A DNA stretch of 64,000 nucleotides from Mesotoga infera. GTDB taxonomy: Bacteria; Thermotogota; Thermotogae; Petrotogales; Kosmotogaceae. The notes under the pieces were generated by a model, which was given only the letters and a program-made list of their open reading frames with translations, did no database searches and was not told where the DNA came from. The position numbers and the translations under genes are program-made. Below, piece by piece: positions 1 to 9,241 of this stretch; within the stretch, counting starts at the first letter, position 1, and the number at the start of each line of letters is the position of its first letter. The DNA is taken from assembly GCF_900157305.1 (NCBI RefSeq), contig NZ_LS974202.1, forward strand, positions 620,001 to 684,000, written 5' to 3'.

Positions 1-1674
<1,674 letters not shown>

Positions 1675-1675
1675 C

Positions 1676-2362
1676 TTGCCCAACGCCTTCTTCGTGGAAG
1701 TCTCGGGCAATACCGTGAGGCTCGACGATATCGAAGTCAATCATCTGAGAGTTATACGCGCGAAAAAGGGAGATAGACTCACAGGGACGGATGGCAGGGG
1801 CGGCATATACAAATTCGTGCTGGAGGGAGTCGGAAAGCACGAAGCCACCGGCACGGTAATCGAAAAAGAATTCGTGGAAAGAGATGGCAGAACGATAATA
1901 ATAGCCGTGGCAGCAACGAAATGGCCGCGGCTTCGTATTTTGCTTGAGAAGGCGACGGAACTCGGAGTGGATCGCATAGAGCTTTTTCAGGGCCGGCGTT
2001 CGGTAGCACTTCTGGACGGTGAAAAACTCTCAAGATACACGGCCGTCGTGAGAGAAGCCGCCAAGCAGAGCGTGAATCCATACCTGCCGTCGGTGGAGCT
2101 GCAAAGAAATCTCGATCTGTCGGGAGCTCAAAATCTGCTACTGGATTTTCGGGGCAAACCGCTACGCGAACTCTCGAAGGAGCTTGCCACCGGAAGAGAG
2201 ATAAGATTGATCGTCGGTCCCGAAGGCGGTTTCACAGAGGAAGAGATTTCCGAAATCTCCGCCGCCAGCGTGAAAGTCTCGCTTGGCAGGAGAACCTTGA
2301 GGGTGGAAACGGCCATGATAGTGGCGCTTGGTTTGTTGAACGACTACACCGAAAGAATATAG
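1676..2362 (+). CDS. rsmE: 16S rRNA m3U1498 methyltransferase RsmE
   Basis: An RsmE-family SPOUT methyltransferase, which uses S-adenosylmethionine to methylate N3 of U1498 in 16S rRNA. The N-terminal 70 or so residues are the PUA-like RNA-binding domain (VNHLRVIRAKKGDRL). The C-terminal trefoil knot carries GPEGGFTEEEI and LGRRTLRVETA, the cofactor-binding loops of this family. The 228-residue length is typical. The start is TTG at 1676, supported by AGGAGGT at 1658-1664 inside the end of serS. It lies between serS and a sugar kinase in a tight operon. Confidence 0.95.
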   Translation: MPNAFFVEVSGNTVRLDDIEVNHLRVIRAKKGDRLTGTDGRGGIYKFVLEGVGKHEATGTVIEKEFVERDGRTIIIAVAATKWPRLRILLEKATELGVDRIELFQGRRSVALLDGEKLSRYTAVVREAAKQSVNPYLPSVELQRNLDLSGAQNLLLDFRGKPLRELSKELATGREIRLIVGPEGGFTEEEISEISAASVKVSLGRRTLRVETAMIVALGLLNDYTERI

Positions 2363-2383
2363 AGGAAAGGTGGCGCAGGCAAG

Positions 2384-3325
2384 ATGATTTTCACGCTTAC
2401 TTTGAACCCGGCTTTGGACAGATATCTCTACACAGGCAAACTGATAGCCGACGATACCGTCAGGATCGATAAAATCAAGGATTATCCGGCCGGCAAAGGT
2501 GTCGATGTCTCGCGGGTCATAAACGAGCTGGGTGGCCATTCGGTGGCGATCGCCTTTCTAGGAGGGCGCATCGGTGACGAGATCGAAGAGATGCTGAACG
2601 ACGAGGGCGTAGTTTACGCCTCTGTCAGGACTGAAGGTGAAACCAGAATGAACATACTTATCGAAAGCGATGGTGGACAGTACAGATTAAGCCTCCCCGG
2701 ACCGGATCTGAGCGAAAGAGAGATTGACAAACTCCACAAGACCATAGATATACTTCTAAGAGAGAGAGATACGCTGCTAATGTGCGGCAGTGTACCCGGA
2801 GGTGTTGGCAAAGATATATACAGGGTTCTGTGTGAGAGAATGACCGGGAGAAAGATCAAAGTCTACATCGATTCCGATAAAGAGCCGCTTGCCGAAGGTG
2901 TCAAAGCCTCGCCCACAGGCATAAAGCCGAACACCCATGAACTTGACAGGTTGCTGGGAAAGGAAAGTGGAGGCGATTACGAAAAGGCTTTGAGAGAAGT
3001 CTCGGAGAGGTACTCCATACCCGAAGTTCTCCTCACCATGGGAAAGGAAGGGGCGATGGCCATGATCGAGGGGAGAATCTACAGAGTCGAAGTGCCGGCA
3101 GTACCAGTCAAAAGCGCGGTCGGTGCGGGAGATTCCTTCCTCGGGGCTTACTGCATGTACAGGGAGATGGGCGGCACCGTGGAAACGGCCCTCAAAATGG
3201 CTGGAGCGGCCAGCGTCGCAACGGTAATGACGCCGGGTACCGAGCTTTGCCGACGTGAGGACGTCGTAAAAATTATGGAAAAAGTCAAGGTGAACAAAAA
3301 AGCCCAGGTAAGGGATTGGAGATAG
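2384..3325 (+). CDS. fruK: 1-phosphofructokinase-type PfkB sugar kinase
   Basis: A PfkB (ribokinase-like) family kinase of 313 residues. The N-terminus TLTLNPALDRYL and the GKGVDVSRVINELGG stretch are typical of the FruK/LacC branch. These enzymes phosphorylate fructose-1-phosphate or tagatose-6-phosphate with ATP. The second signature, SAVGAGDSFLGAY, supplies the anion hole and catalytic Asp. The gene begins 21 bases after rsmE behind a GGAAAGGTGG-like site. No fructose PTS or fru regulator is next to it, so the exact substrate is not fixed by context; 6-phosphofructokinase activity is an alternative. Confidence 0.85.
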   Translation: MIFTLTLNPALDRYLYTGKLIADDTVRIDKIKDYPAGKGVDVSRVINELGGHSVAIAFLGGRIGDEIEEMLNDEGVVYASVRTEGETRMNILIESDGGQYRLSLPGPDLSEREIDKLHKTIDILLRERDTLLMCGSVPGGVGKDIYRVLCERMTGRKIKVYIDSDKEPLAEGVKASPTGIKPNTHELDRLLGKESGGDYEKALREVSERYSIPEVLLTMGKEGAMAMIEGRIYRVEVPAVPVKSAVGAGDSFLGAYCMYREMGGTVETALKMAGAASVATVMTPGTELCRREDVVKIMEKVKVNKKAQVRDWR

Positions 3326-3498
3326 AGATCGAAGGAGGCGTCGCTTCTGTCAAAAAGAGTGAGACCTTAGGAAGCGAGAAACACCTTCAAATCGGCGAGA
3401 GCCTGAAACTGCTATCCACAGGTTCATGAACACTGCAAGCACTTTACATTAACTCCCATCGTGATAATTTCGATCAAAAACCCCTCAGACTTTCTTCA

Positions 3499-3504
3499 TA
3501 TAAT
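3499..3504 (+). promoter_or_regulatory. Candidate -10 box of the AraC/GyrI gene
   Basis: A perfect TATAAT at 3499-3504 lies in the 235-base gap before the regulator. The bases 17 upstream (AAAAAC) are a poor -35, so the promoter may need an activator or may be weak. Confidence 0.35.
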
Positions 3505-3560
3505 TGTTTCTACCATAACTGTGGGGGTGGAAAGGTTTGAGGACGCTAAAGGAATCTACT

Positions 3561-4430
3561 ATGAGAGAAGACTACATCGATTGCGTGAACTCGATAATCG
3601 ACTATATTGAGCAGAACCTTTTCCGACCGATAACCCTGGAAGAACTTTGTTCTGAGATCTTCTATTCGCCGGTCCATCTTCAACGCATCTTCTACTACAC
3701 CGTCGGTGAGACGATAGGCCGGTACATAAAGGGAAGAAGACTGAGCGAGGCGGCCGAAAGACTGGCTGGCACATCGATGTCGATACTGGAGATCGCCCTC
3801 CAGTGTGGTTACGATTCGCAGGAATCCTTCACGAGAGCTTTCAAGAGTAGATACTGCGTTACACCCGGTAAATACAGGCGCCTGGGACTGCATTTCACAC
3901 TCACTCACAGGAAACGGCTCACAAAGAAAAGGATCGAAAGACTGATGGGAGGGATAAACATGGAACCGAAAATCGTAAAACGAAAGGCCTTCAAAGTAGT
4001 GGGACTGAAGTACTACGGAAACGATCCCAAGAACAATTGCCCAAAGCTCTGGCAGGAATTTATGAAGAGGATAGGGGAAATCAGGAACGCTCTACCGGTT
4101 ATGGAAAGCTACGGCCTGATGTGTACCGGTGAGGAGGATTTCGTGGACGGCAAGTTCGACTATATCGCCTCAGTGGCCGTTTCGGACCTTGACAACATAC
4201 CCGAGGGAATGGTGGGAGCCGAAATACCGGAAGCCACTTACGCAGTGTTCACCCACAAGGGCAGACTCGACACCCTTCAGGAGACCTACGAGTACATCTA
4301 CGGAAAGTGGTTTCAGAACTCGGAGTATGAACCCGTCGGATTGAACGAGTTCGAACTCTACGACGACAGATACACCGGCGAAGAAAACTCCCAGTTCGAT
4401 ATATACATCCCCTTGAAAAAGAAAGCGTAG
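3561..4430 (+). CDS. AraC-family regulator with GyrI-like effector domain
   Basis: A DNA-binding regulator with two parts. The N-terminal 100 residues contain two helix-turn-helix motifs of the AraC type (ITLEELCSEIFYSPVHLQRIFYY and ILEIALQCGYDSQESFTRAFK). The C-terminal part, starting near PKIVKRKAFKVVGLKYYG, is a GyrI-like (SOUL/SBM fold) domain that binds hydrophobic small molecules in the Rob/BmrR group. I place the start at ATG 3561 behind AAAGGA; an in-frame TTG at 3537 would add eight residues. It stands alone and ends in a strong terminator. Likely target genes are not evident nearby. Confidence 0.85.
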   Translation: MREDYIDCVNSIIDYIEQNLFRPITLEELCSEIFYSPVHLQRIFYYTVGETIGRYIKGRRLSEAAERLAGTSMSILEIALQCGYDSQESFTRAFKSRYCVTPGKYRRLGLHFTLTHRKRLTKKRIERLMGGINMEPKIVKRKAFKVVGLKYYGNDPKNNCPKLWQEFMKRIGEIRNALPVMESYGLMCTGEEDFVDGKFDYIASVAVSDLDNIPEGMVGAEIPEATYAVFTHKGRLDTLQETYEYIYGKWFQNSEYEPVGLNEFELYDDRYTGEENSQFDIYIPLKKKA

Positions 4431-4445
4431 CCACTAACGATATAC

Positions 4446-4479
4446 GGGACCTTGTAGCATTTACAAGGTCCCCTTTTTT
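4446..4479 (+). terminator. Rho-independent terminator after the AraC/GyrI gene
   Basis: A perfect 11-bp stem (GGGACCTTGTA with TACAAGGTCCC, loop of five) is followed by a run of six T. It overlaps the end of the convergent hydrolase gene on the other strand, which has no T tract of its own here. Confidence 0.9.
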
Positions 4480-5383
4480 ATAAGGTCTCCAGAAGCCAAT
4501 GAATACTTTCGTCAATGACCTCTTCGAGATTGTCTTTGCCCTCGAACAGATCGTAGATATGCCCGGAGTTTTGAAGGAACAGCCTTTCCGGTCCTTCGTG
4601 ATAATCGATGAATATCCTTCCCGATTGCGGCTGAGGAAAGACTATGGCGTCGGTAAGACCCGATACAACCATCAACGGGCCGTCGTAGCGCGCCACCTCG
4701 GCTACCGGGTCTATGGTGAAAAGCTCATCGAAGAACTCCTTTTTCAACACCGTCGTTCCTCCCCATGAGATATTGGCCAGTATCGGCTCACCCGGGGCGG
4801 CTTTCATCGACGAGTCCACCGCATCGGCGCCCAGCAGGGCCGAATACGTGTGAATGGGAATAGCAACGGCCGACCAGAGAACGACACTCTTCACCCGAAC
4901 GTCTCGTGCCGCAACACAGGCCGCAACCAGACCACCTTGACTGAGGCCCAGAACGGCGATCTTTCTGTTATCGATCTCCGGAAGGCTTTCAAGAAAAGAA
5001 ATCGCGGCGATAGTATCGCTTATCTGACCGGAAAAAGTCGTGTCTTCCCAGTTTCCTTCGCTTATGCCCGATCCTCTGAAATCGAACCTGAGAGAAGCGA
5101 ACCCGGCTCCGGCCAAGCGGTCGGCGGTCATTTCGTACATCGAACCGCCCGTTCCCCTTACCTCGAGATCGTTCATGTGACCGAGGAAACCGTGGAGCAG
5201 GAGTACCACCGGAAATGACCTGTCGCCGGTCTCCGGCAAAGTGAGAATACCCCGCAGCTCTTGACCGTCGTTCTCGAACGAGACGGCTCTCTCGATCGCA
5301 ACGAACTGAGGACTGACCGTCTGACAGAAAGCCAAAACAACGAAAAGCAAAAAGGCCCCTATCGCAAAACTCTTGACTCTCAC
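4478..5383 (-). CDS. Secreted alpha/beta hydrolase
   Basis: An alpha/beta-fold hydrolase of the dienelactone hydrolase/S9-like group. Residues 1-21 are a signal peptide (FAIGAFLLFVVLAFCQ), so it acts in the periplasm or at the envelope. The oxyanion region VVLLLHGFLGH, the fold motif RFDFRGSG, the nucleophile elbow GLSQGG and a C-terminal His in NSGHIYD supply the expected catalytic set. The start is GTG behind AAAGGGGGTG. The substrate is unknown; an esterase or acyl-peptide hydrolase is likely. It is a single-gene unit between a convergent regulator and a divergent membrane-protein gene. Confidence 0.85.
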   Translation of the reverse strand: MRVKSFAIGAFLLFVVLAFCQTVSPQFVAIERAVSFENDGQELRGILTLPETGDRSFPVVLLLHGFLGHMNDLEVRGTGGSMYEMTADRLAGAGFASLRFDFRGSGISEGNWEDTTFSGQISDTIAAISFLESLPEIDNRKIAVLGLSQGGLVAACVAARDVRVKSVVLWSAVAIPIHTYSALLGADAVDSSMKAAPGEPILANISWGGTTVLKKEFFDELFTIDPVAEVARYDGPLMVVSGLTDAIVFPQPQSGRIFIDYHEGPERLFLQNSGHIYDLFEGKDNLEEVIDESIHWLLETL

Positions 5384-5541
5384 AAATACACCCCCTTTAG
5401 CTCAGTATAACAGGGAAGAGGCATATTGATTCATGAATGCTTCGCCAGTCAGGTTATTGCACGCCTCATAACTCTAACATCATTTTTCGTGGTTTTATCT
5501 GTTAGAATTTTCATTATTCCAACAAACCGGGAGTTATAAAT

Positions 5542-6336
5542 ATGAGGCTTAACAAAAATCTCTTTGAAAGAAAGCTCGGGCTTTTCTTTATGGTTCTATG
5601 GTTCGCGGTTATGTTCTTCTACATCACCTGGGACGGCTGGCTTTACGAGTGGCGCGACTGTGGTTATGACGGACCGAACCAGCATTTCGATCTGGACATG
5701 TCCGACATGGATTATGAATACACAGCCAGCGGCGAGAAAATCTACCACTCGACCAACAACCTGCACAACCTTATTTATCTTTGTTACTTCGTGTTTTTTT
5801 TCGGTTGGCTTGGTTTGCTTTTCGATATCGAGTGGGCAAAGCAGTGGACGATGGCGACCACAGGAATATCTGTCGTTGCTGCCCTTTCGACCTTGAGACT
5901 CTCCGATCACGTGTATATACTTCAAATCGTTTACGATGTGGTTCACCTTTCGGGGATAATCATGGGGTGTTACCTTTTCTGGAAGTACAATCTGAAGATC
6001 CGAAGAGCCATTCACGCCGTGCTGTTCACCTGGGCCGTTTACCTGTCGAGCCACCTGATCTTCACCCCGTGGCCTTACTGGGAGAACCAGGGAAAGGCCT
6101 ATTTCAGCATAAATCAGATCAACGATCTGCCCTTCTTCATTTTCGGGCTGGAGTACTTGCTTGTCGTGGCCCTTCTTCTGGGTATAGATGTTGCGGCAAG
6201 CCTGATAAACCCCAGGCTCGGTAACAGGTTTCTCAAGATAGCAGTACCATTCGGCCTGTACCTGTCGCTGTGCATAATCCTTATAGCTCTAGGTTTGATT
6301 ATCGTGCCGGAGATTCACATAAACACCTGTCCGTAG
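5542..6336 (+). CDS. Hypothetical multi-pass membrane protein
   Basis: I do not recognise a family. The 264 residues contain about six or seven hydrophobic helices, for example near residues 12-30, 78-98, 105-120, 128-146, 152-172, 195-215 and 232-255. An external-looking loop after the first helix is rich in Asp, Tyr and Cys (WRDCGYDGPNQHFDLDMSDMDY). A GGGAG site precedes the ATG. It stands alone between divergent and convergent neighbours. Confidence 0.75.
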   Translation: MRLNKNLFERKLGLFFMVLWFAVMFFYITWDGWLYEWRDCGYDGPNQHFDLDMSDMDYEYTASGEKIYHSTNNLHNLIYLCYFVFFFGWLGLLFDIEWAKQWTMATTGISVVAALSTLRLSDHVYILQIVYDVVHLSGIIMGCYLFWKYNLKIRRAIHAVLFTWAVYLSSHLIFTPWPYWENQGKAYFSINQINDLPFFIFGLEYLLVVALLLGIDVAASLINPRLGNRFLKIAVPFGLYLSLCIILIALGLIIVPEIHINTCP

Positions 6337-6338
6337 GC

Positions 6339-6506
6339 TCATATCGGAAATCTCAACTGTCCCAGCTCTTCGCTCTTTCTGAGGATCTGAACGGCGACTA
6401 GCTTTCCTTTCGAATCGAAATATTTGATCGCTTTTTCACGTCTTTTTGAATCTTCAGGACTTAATAGAATATATTCGTAACTCCCCCAGACCTTCCATCG
6501 TTTCAT
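6339..6506 (-). CDS. Small conserved-looking hypothetical protein (55 aa)
   Basis: A 55-residue frame on the minus strand, reading MKRWKVWGSYEYILLSPEDS onward and ending in QLRFPI. It has an excellent ribosome site (GGAGGGG) seven bases before the ATG at 6506, which is the main reason to call it. The sequence is soluble and mixed-charge (SPEDSKRREKAIKYFDSKGK, then VAVQILRKSEEL), with no membrane segment. It is convergent with the membrane-protein gene and ends two bases after that gene's stop. Function unknown. Confidence 0.65.
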   Translation of the reverse strand: MKRWKVWGSYEYILLSPEDSKRREKAIKYFDSKGKLVAVQILRKSEELGQLRFPI

Positions 6507-6511
6507 TTAAA

Positions 6512-6909
6512 CCCCTCCAAAATGAGCCCACAGGAAAAATAGTATCATTAATAATCGAATTTTCAACCGTTTTAGCCGATACAGATAAAAAGGCGCGTCA
6601 TATGACTCTAAGTCAGCGATAAGTCAGTTAAACTCTAACTAATAAACAATATATGACTCTAATCGTTTCTATTCAACCATAGTCGTCTCTCAAGAGATTC
6701 CACATCTGGAACAGCAGATGATAAAATTGTTTGTAAACGATAAGCATCCCGTACTTATCTTTTTTATCGGATTTTATATTTATATGGTCTTCACAGTTGC
6801 TTAAATGGCTTTCTATTGTTGCAGCGTTTGTATTCGATGTCTATCATCAATTGAAGAATGTTCAGCGCAGTTGCGCCATAATTTTGTGCTTCAGAAAGGC
6901 AGGTTTTTT
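6512..6909. other. AT-rich intergenic stretch
   Basis: No gene is supported here. A 12-bp direct repeat, ATATGACTCTAA, occurs at 6600-6611 and 6651-6662 and could be a protein-binding site. The region probably held the promoter of the truncated DUF6305 gene that follows. An upstream extension of that gene's frame (from 6805) is Cys-rich and lacks a ribosome site, so I do not call it. Confidence 0.4.
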
Positions 6910-7056
6910 ATGAGAAAGGTTGTTTTCTCGGCAGTGCTGGTACTTCTCTGTTCAGTGATTCTGGCCTCCGGCCTGTTGATGCCGGTGGTCAAACCACCCA
7001 TGATTGTCACCACTCTAGGGCAGAGTCCGGGGGCCCTGATGTTCAGATTGGTATGT
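6910..7056 (+). pseudogene. DUF6305-like secreted protein, truncated by IS200/IS605 element
   Basis: The frame begins MRKVVFSAVLVLLCSVILASG, a clear signal peptide, and continues with PPMIVTTLGQSPGALMFRLV. That is the start of the mature part of DUF6305-type secreted proteins as I remember them. It then runs directly into the right end of the transposon at 7057, so only about 49 native residues remain. The frame continues 15 more residues inside the element before a stop. The rest of the gene is not found on the far side of the element, so sequence was lost and not merely interrupted. Confidence 0.65.
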
Positions 7057-7215
7057 TTGACACTCCCCATGCCTGAAGGCAGGGGATTCTTGGGTGATTA
7101 AACCGAAGACCGTTTCTGGCATCGGAGTATGACCCCAAGTTAAGGGCTGTGTCAGCAGCCCGTCCCTAGGCAGAGCATATTAGCTCCTAGGGCTGGCAGA
7201 CTATCGCTTATACTA
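7057..7215 (-). ncRNA. Candidate omega RNA of TnpB
   Basis: In IS200/IS605 elements the guide RNA is made from the 3' end of tnpB through the right end of the element. Here that stretch holds clear stems: CCCTAGG (7164-7170) with CCTAGGG (7186-7192), GGGCTG (7144-7149) with CAGCCC (7156-7161), and the terminal hairpin at 7065-7085. The guide would begin just beyond 7057 in the truncated DUF6305 gene. The boundaries are inferred from family knowledge. Confidence 0.5.
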
Positions 7216-8299
7216 CACCATCTGCCACAGTTGCGGAAATAATATTCATCGCTCCCACTCTATCCCTGTGGGCTTTGAATCCACAACCACACACGTATTT
7301 TCTATCCTTGGCCTTGTTGTGTTTACCACATTTTGGACATTTCTGGCTTGTATATTCGGGATTAACGTATTCTACTTTAATTCCTACCAGAGTCGCCTTG
7401 TATTCTATGTACTTTGTCAGTCGATAGAAACTCCAAGGATGCAAATTTTTCTCATTTTTACGGCTTGTTTTTGCCGTGTTGCGAATATTCGTCAAGCGTT
7501 CCATATGAATAACTGCAACTTGATTTTCTTTAGCGAAATTAACAATTTGGCGGCTGATTTTGTGGTCTTGGTCTTTCATCCATCTCTGTTCCTTGTCGTG
7601 GCGCTTTTTTATAGCTTTTAGCTTTTTGAGTTTGCCGAGTTTTCGCCGTACTGAACGATGTTTGCGTCGGATAAATTTGGCCTGTCTGCCATTACCAACG
7701 AATTTGGTTTTACCTCCTTCCACAATGGCTACGGCAGGGTTTTTAAGACCTAAATCCACACCCATGATTTTATTGCTGGTCTCAGACTGTTTTTCATCTA
7801 TTTTTACGGCTATTTGGGCTATGTATTTACCTGATTTTTGCGTTATACGAAGACTGCCGAGTTTGCCGTTTAACTGTTCCCGTTGGTAGTCGGTCAGCAC
7901 TGCTTTAACTTCAATACGTTTAGACTTATCGGCAATTAATACAGGAAACGACAGGATATTTTCTTTTAGAGAATAGTTCTGGTTGTTCCAGATTGCGACA
8001 GGTTTTTTAAGAATTGGCACTCTGACTTCTCTTTGGTCTTCTGGTTTTAATCTGGCATTGGTATAAACATTCTTTTTATACTTTTTGAAAACACTTCTAG
8101 CGTCTTTTATCGCTTGGTTTTTTACTGCACTGGGAAGCTCCGCAATAACGGTTTTACTGGTATATTTAAGGGGTGCATCGGATTTTACGAAGTCTGCTAC
8201 CATTTGGTTGACCAAGCGGATGTATTCTTTAGTTGTTGCTTGAAGAAGAGACTCCTGCTCTTTAGTCGGTTCTAATTTAATCTTGACGGTGATTTGCAT
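7208..8299 (-). CDS. tnpB: TnpB, RNA-guided endonuclease of IS605 element
   Basis: A TnpB-type nuclease (Cas12 relative) of 363 residues, the usual length. The RuvC-like catalytic residues are visible as GVDLGLKNPAV (Asp), VIHMERLTNI (Glu) and HRDRVGAMNI (Asp). The zinc ribbon between them has CPKCGKHNKAKDRKYVCGC. The N-terminal half is the Lys-rich RNA-binding region. All key residues appear intact, so the protein may be active. It lies four bases downstream of tnpA in the same orientation. Confidence 0.93.
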   Translation of the reverse strand: MQITVKIKLEPTKEQESLLQATTKEYIRLVNQMVADFVKSDAPLKYTSKTVIAELPSAVKNQAIKDARSVFKKYKKNVYTNARLKPEDQREVRVPILKKPVAIWNNQNYSLKENILSFPVLIADKSKRIEVKAVLTDYQREQLNGKLGSLRITQKSGKYIAQIAVKIDEKQSETSNKIMGVDLGLKNPAVAIVEGGKTKFVGNGRQAKFIRRKHRSVRRKLGKLKKLKAIKKRHDKEQRWMKDQDHKISRQIVNFAKENQVAVIHMERLTNIRNTAKTSRKNEKNLHPWSFYRLTKYIEYKATLVGIKVEYVNPEYTSQKCPKCGKHNKAKDRKYVCGCGFKAHRDRVGAMNIISATVADGVV

Positions 8300-8303
8300 T
8301 TTT

Positions 8304-8711
8304 TCACCTCCTTTGCGAGGTTTTTTGGCTTTCGATGTACTGTTTAATTACGGAAAGCGATGCACCACCTACGGTAGCAACAAAATAACTGTTTGTCCAA
8401 AGTGTGGGCAGTTTCGTTGTCAAGTGCTTAAATTCTTGCCTAAGTATTCGTGAAGTATGACCTTTAATTGCTTTAACAAGCTTATGGACTCCATATTGCG
8501 GATCCACTTCGACAAGCAAGTGAACATGGTCAGGCATGATTTCCATTTCTATGATTTCTACTTGACGTTCGGCACAGATACTTACAATCAATTCCTTTAA
8601 TCGTAGTTCTACATCACCAACCAAAACTTTCCTACGATACTTAGGACACCACACTATATGGTACTTGCAAGAATATACAACGTTGTTGTTGGACTTAAAT
8701 TTAGTGTTCAT
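8304..8711 (-). CDS. tnpA: TnpA, Y1 (HUH) transposase of IS200 family
   Basis: A single-strand transposase of 135 residues that cuts and rejoins the hairpin ends. The HUH pair is seen in MPDHVHLLVEVD and the nucleophilic Tyr in VIKQYIESQ. The N-terminus VVYSCKYHIVWCPKYRRKVL is typical of IS200. Domains are complete and in frame, so the element looks recently active. tnpB follows on the same strand. Confidence 0.95.
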   Translation of the reverse strand: MNTKFKSNNNVVYSCKYHIVWCPKYRRKVLVGDVELRLKELIVSICAERQVEIIEMEIMPDHVHLLVEVDPQYGVHKLVKAIKGHTSRILRQEFKHLTTKLPTLWTNSYFVATVGGASLSVIKQYIESQKTSQRR

Positions 8712-8832
8712 ACATGTATTATATCATACAAAGCTATATAATACAAGCAGACAAATTGAACCAATTGAAAAACATTGTGTTTTCTAATTGATTTGTGCCT
8801 TATATCCCCATAGCTGAAGCAAGGAGCTTTAC

Positions 8833-9038
8833 GGCACTTACTGGTAATGTGGCCGATAGGCGATATCCTCCCACCCACCGCGGTGGTTGGTCGGGCCACG
8901 GTCATGGAACTGAAATTCAAAGGGCATTACTACAAAGACTTTTTGAAAACCGCGCTGATTCCAATGGGGTTCGTCTTGCTTGTCGCAACTCTCTTCCTGA
9001 TTTTCAGCAACGAGCTCTCCTTCTTGGTCGGCGGGTGA
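8833..9038 (+). pseudogene. C-terminal remnant of a membrane permease
   Basis: After the left end of the transposon a frame reads LLVMWPIGDILPPTAVVGRA and ends with a hydrophobic helix (LIPMGFVLLVATLFLIF). This looks like the last part of a multi-helix permease whose first several hundred residues are missing. A Met at 8847 exists, but no ribosome site fits it. Together with the truncated DUF6305 gene on the other side this shows a deletion next to the element. The transporter family cannot be fixed from the tail. Confidence 0.6.
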
Positions 9039-9065
9039 TGTCATGGCTGAAAGGAAGTGTTTATA

Positions 9066-9230
9066 ATGGCGATCCTAAACTCGATAATAAGCGTCTGCTA
9101 CTACCTGATAAGCGCATTTGTGGTCTTCGTGCTGGTTAAAAGCATTATAAAGACCAAGAACGTTCAAGATGCCATTCTTTACTCCGTCATGCTTATGCCC
9201 TTCATCCTGCGAATACTTCGCATAAAGTAG
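9066..9230 (+). CDS. Small membrane protein (54 aa)
   Basis: A 54-residue frame beginning MAILNSIISVCYYLISAFVV, with one or two hydrophobic helices. AAGGAAG lies about ten bases before the ATG. It ends 11 bases before the M14-like hydrolase gene and follows the permease remnant by 27 bases, so it was probably an accessory subunit of the permease operon. Its function is unknown. Confidence 0.6.
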   Translation: MAILNSIISVCYYLISAFVVFVLVKSIIKTKNVQDAILYSVMLMPFILRILRIK

Positions 9231-9241
9231 GGGGTGAAGAC

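Larger units (their letters stand above)
7057..8832 (-). mobile_element. IS200/IS605-family element with tnpA and tnpB
   Basis: An insertion sequence of about 1.78 kb carrying a Y1 transposase and a TnpB nuclease on the minus strand. On that strand the right end is the hairpin CCCCTGCCttcaGGCATGGGG-like structure (plus 7065-7085) followed by the TCAA cleavage tetramer (plus 7057-7060). The left end holds a related, slightly mismatched hairpin at about 8801-8825. There are no terminal inverted repeats or target duplication, as expected for this single-strand mechanism. The left boundary near 8832 is estimated from where the neighbouring permease sequence resumes. Confidence 0.85.

Noticed and set aside
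8795-9139. 114-residue frame across the transposon edge
   Set aside because: It runs through the element end, the permease remnant and the small membrane gene in the wrong frame; other frames explain each part better.
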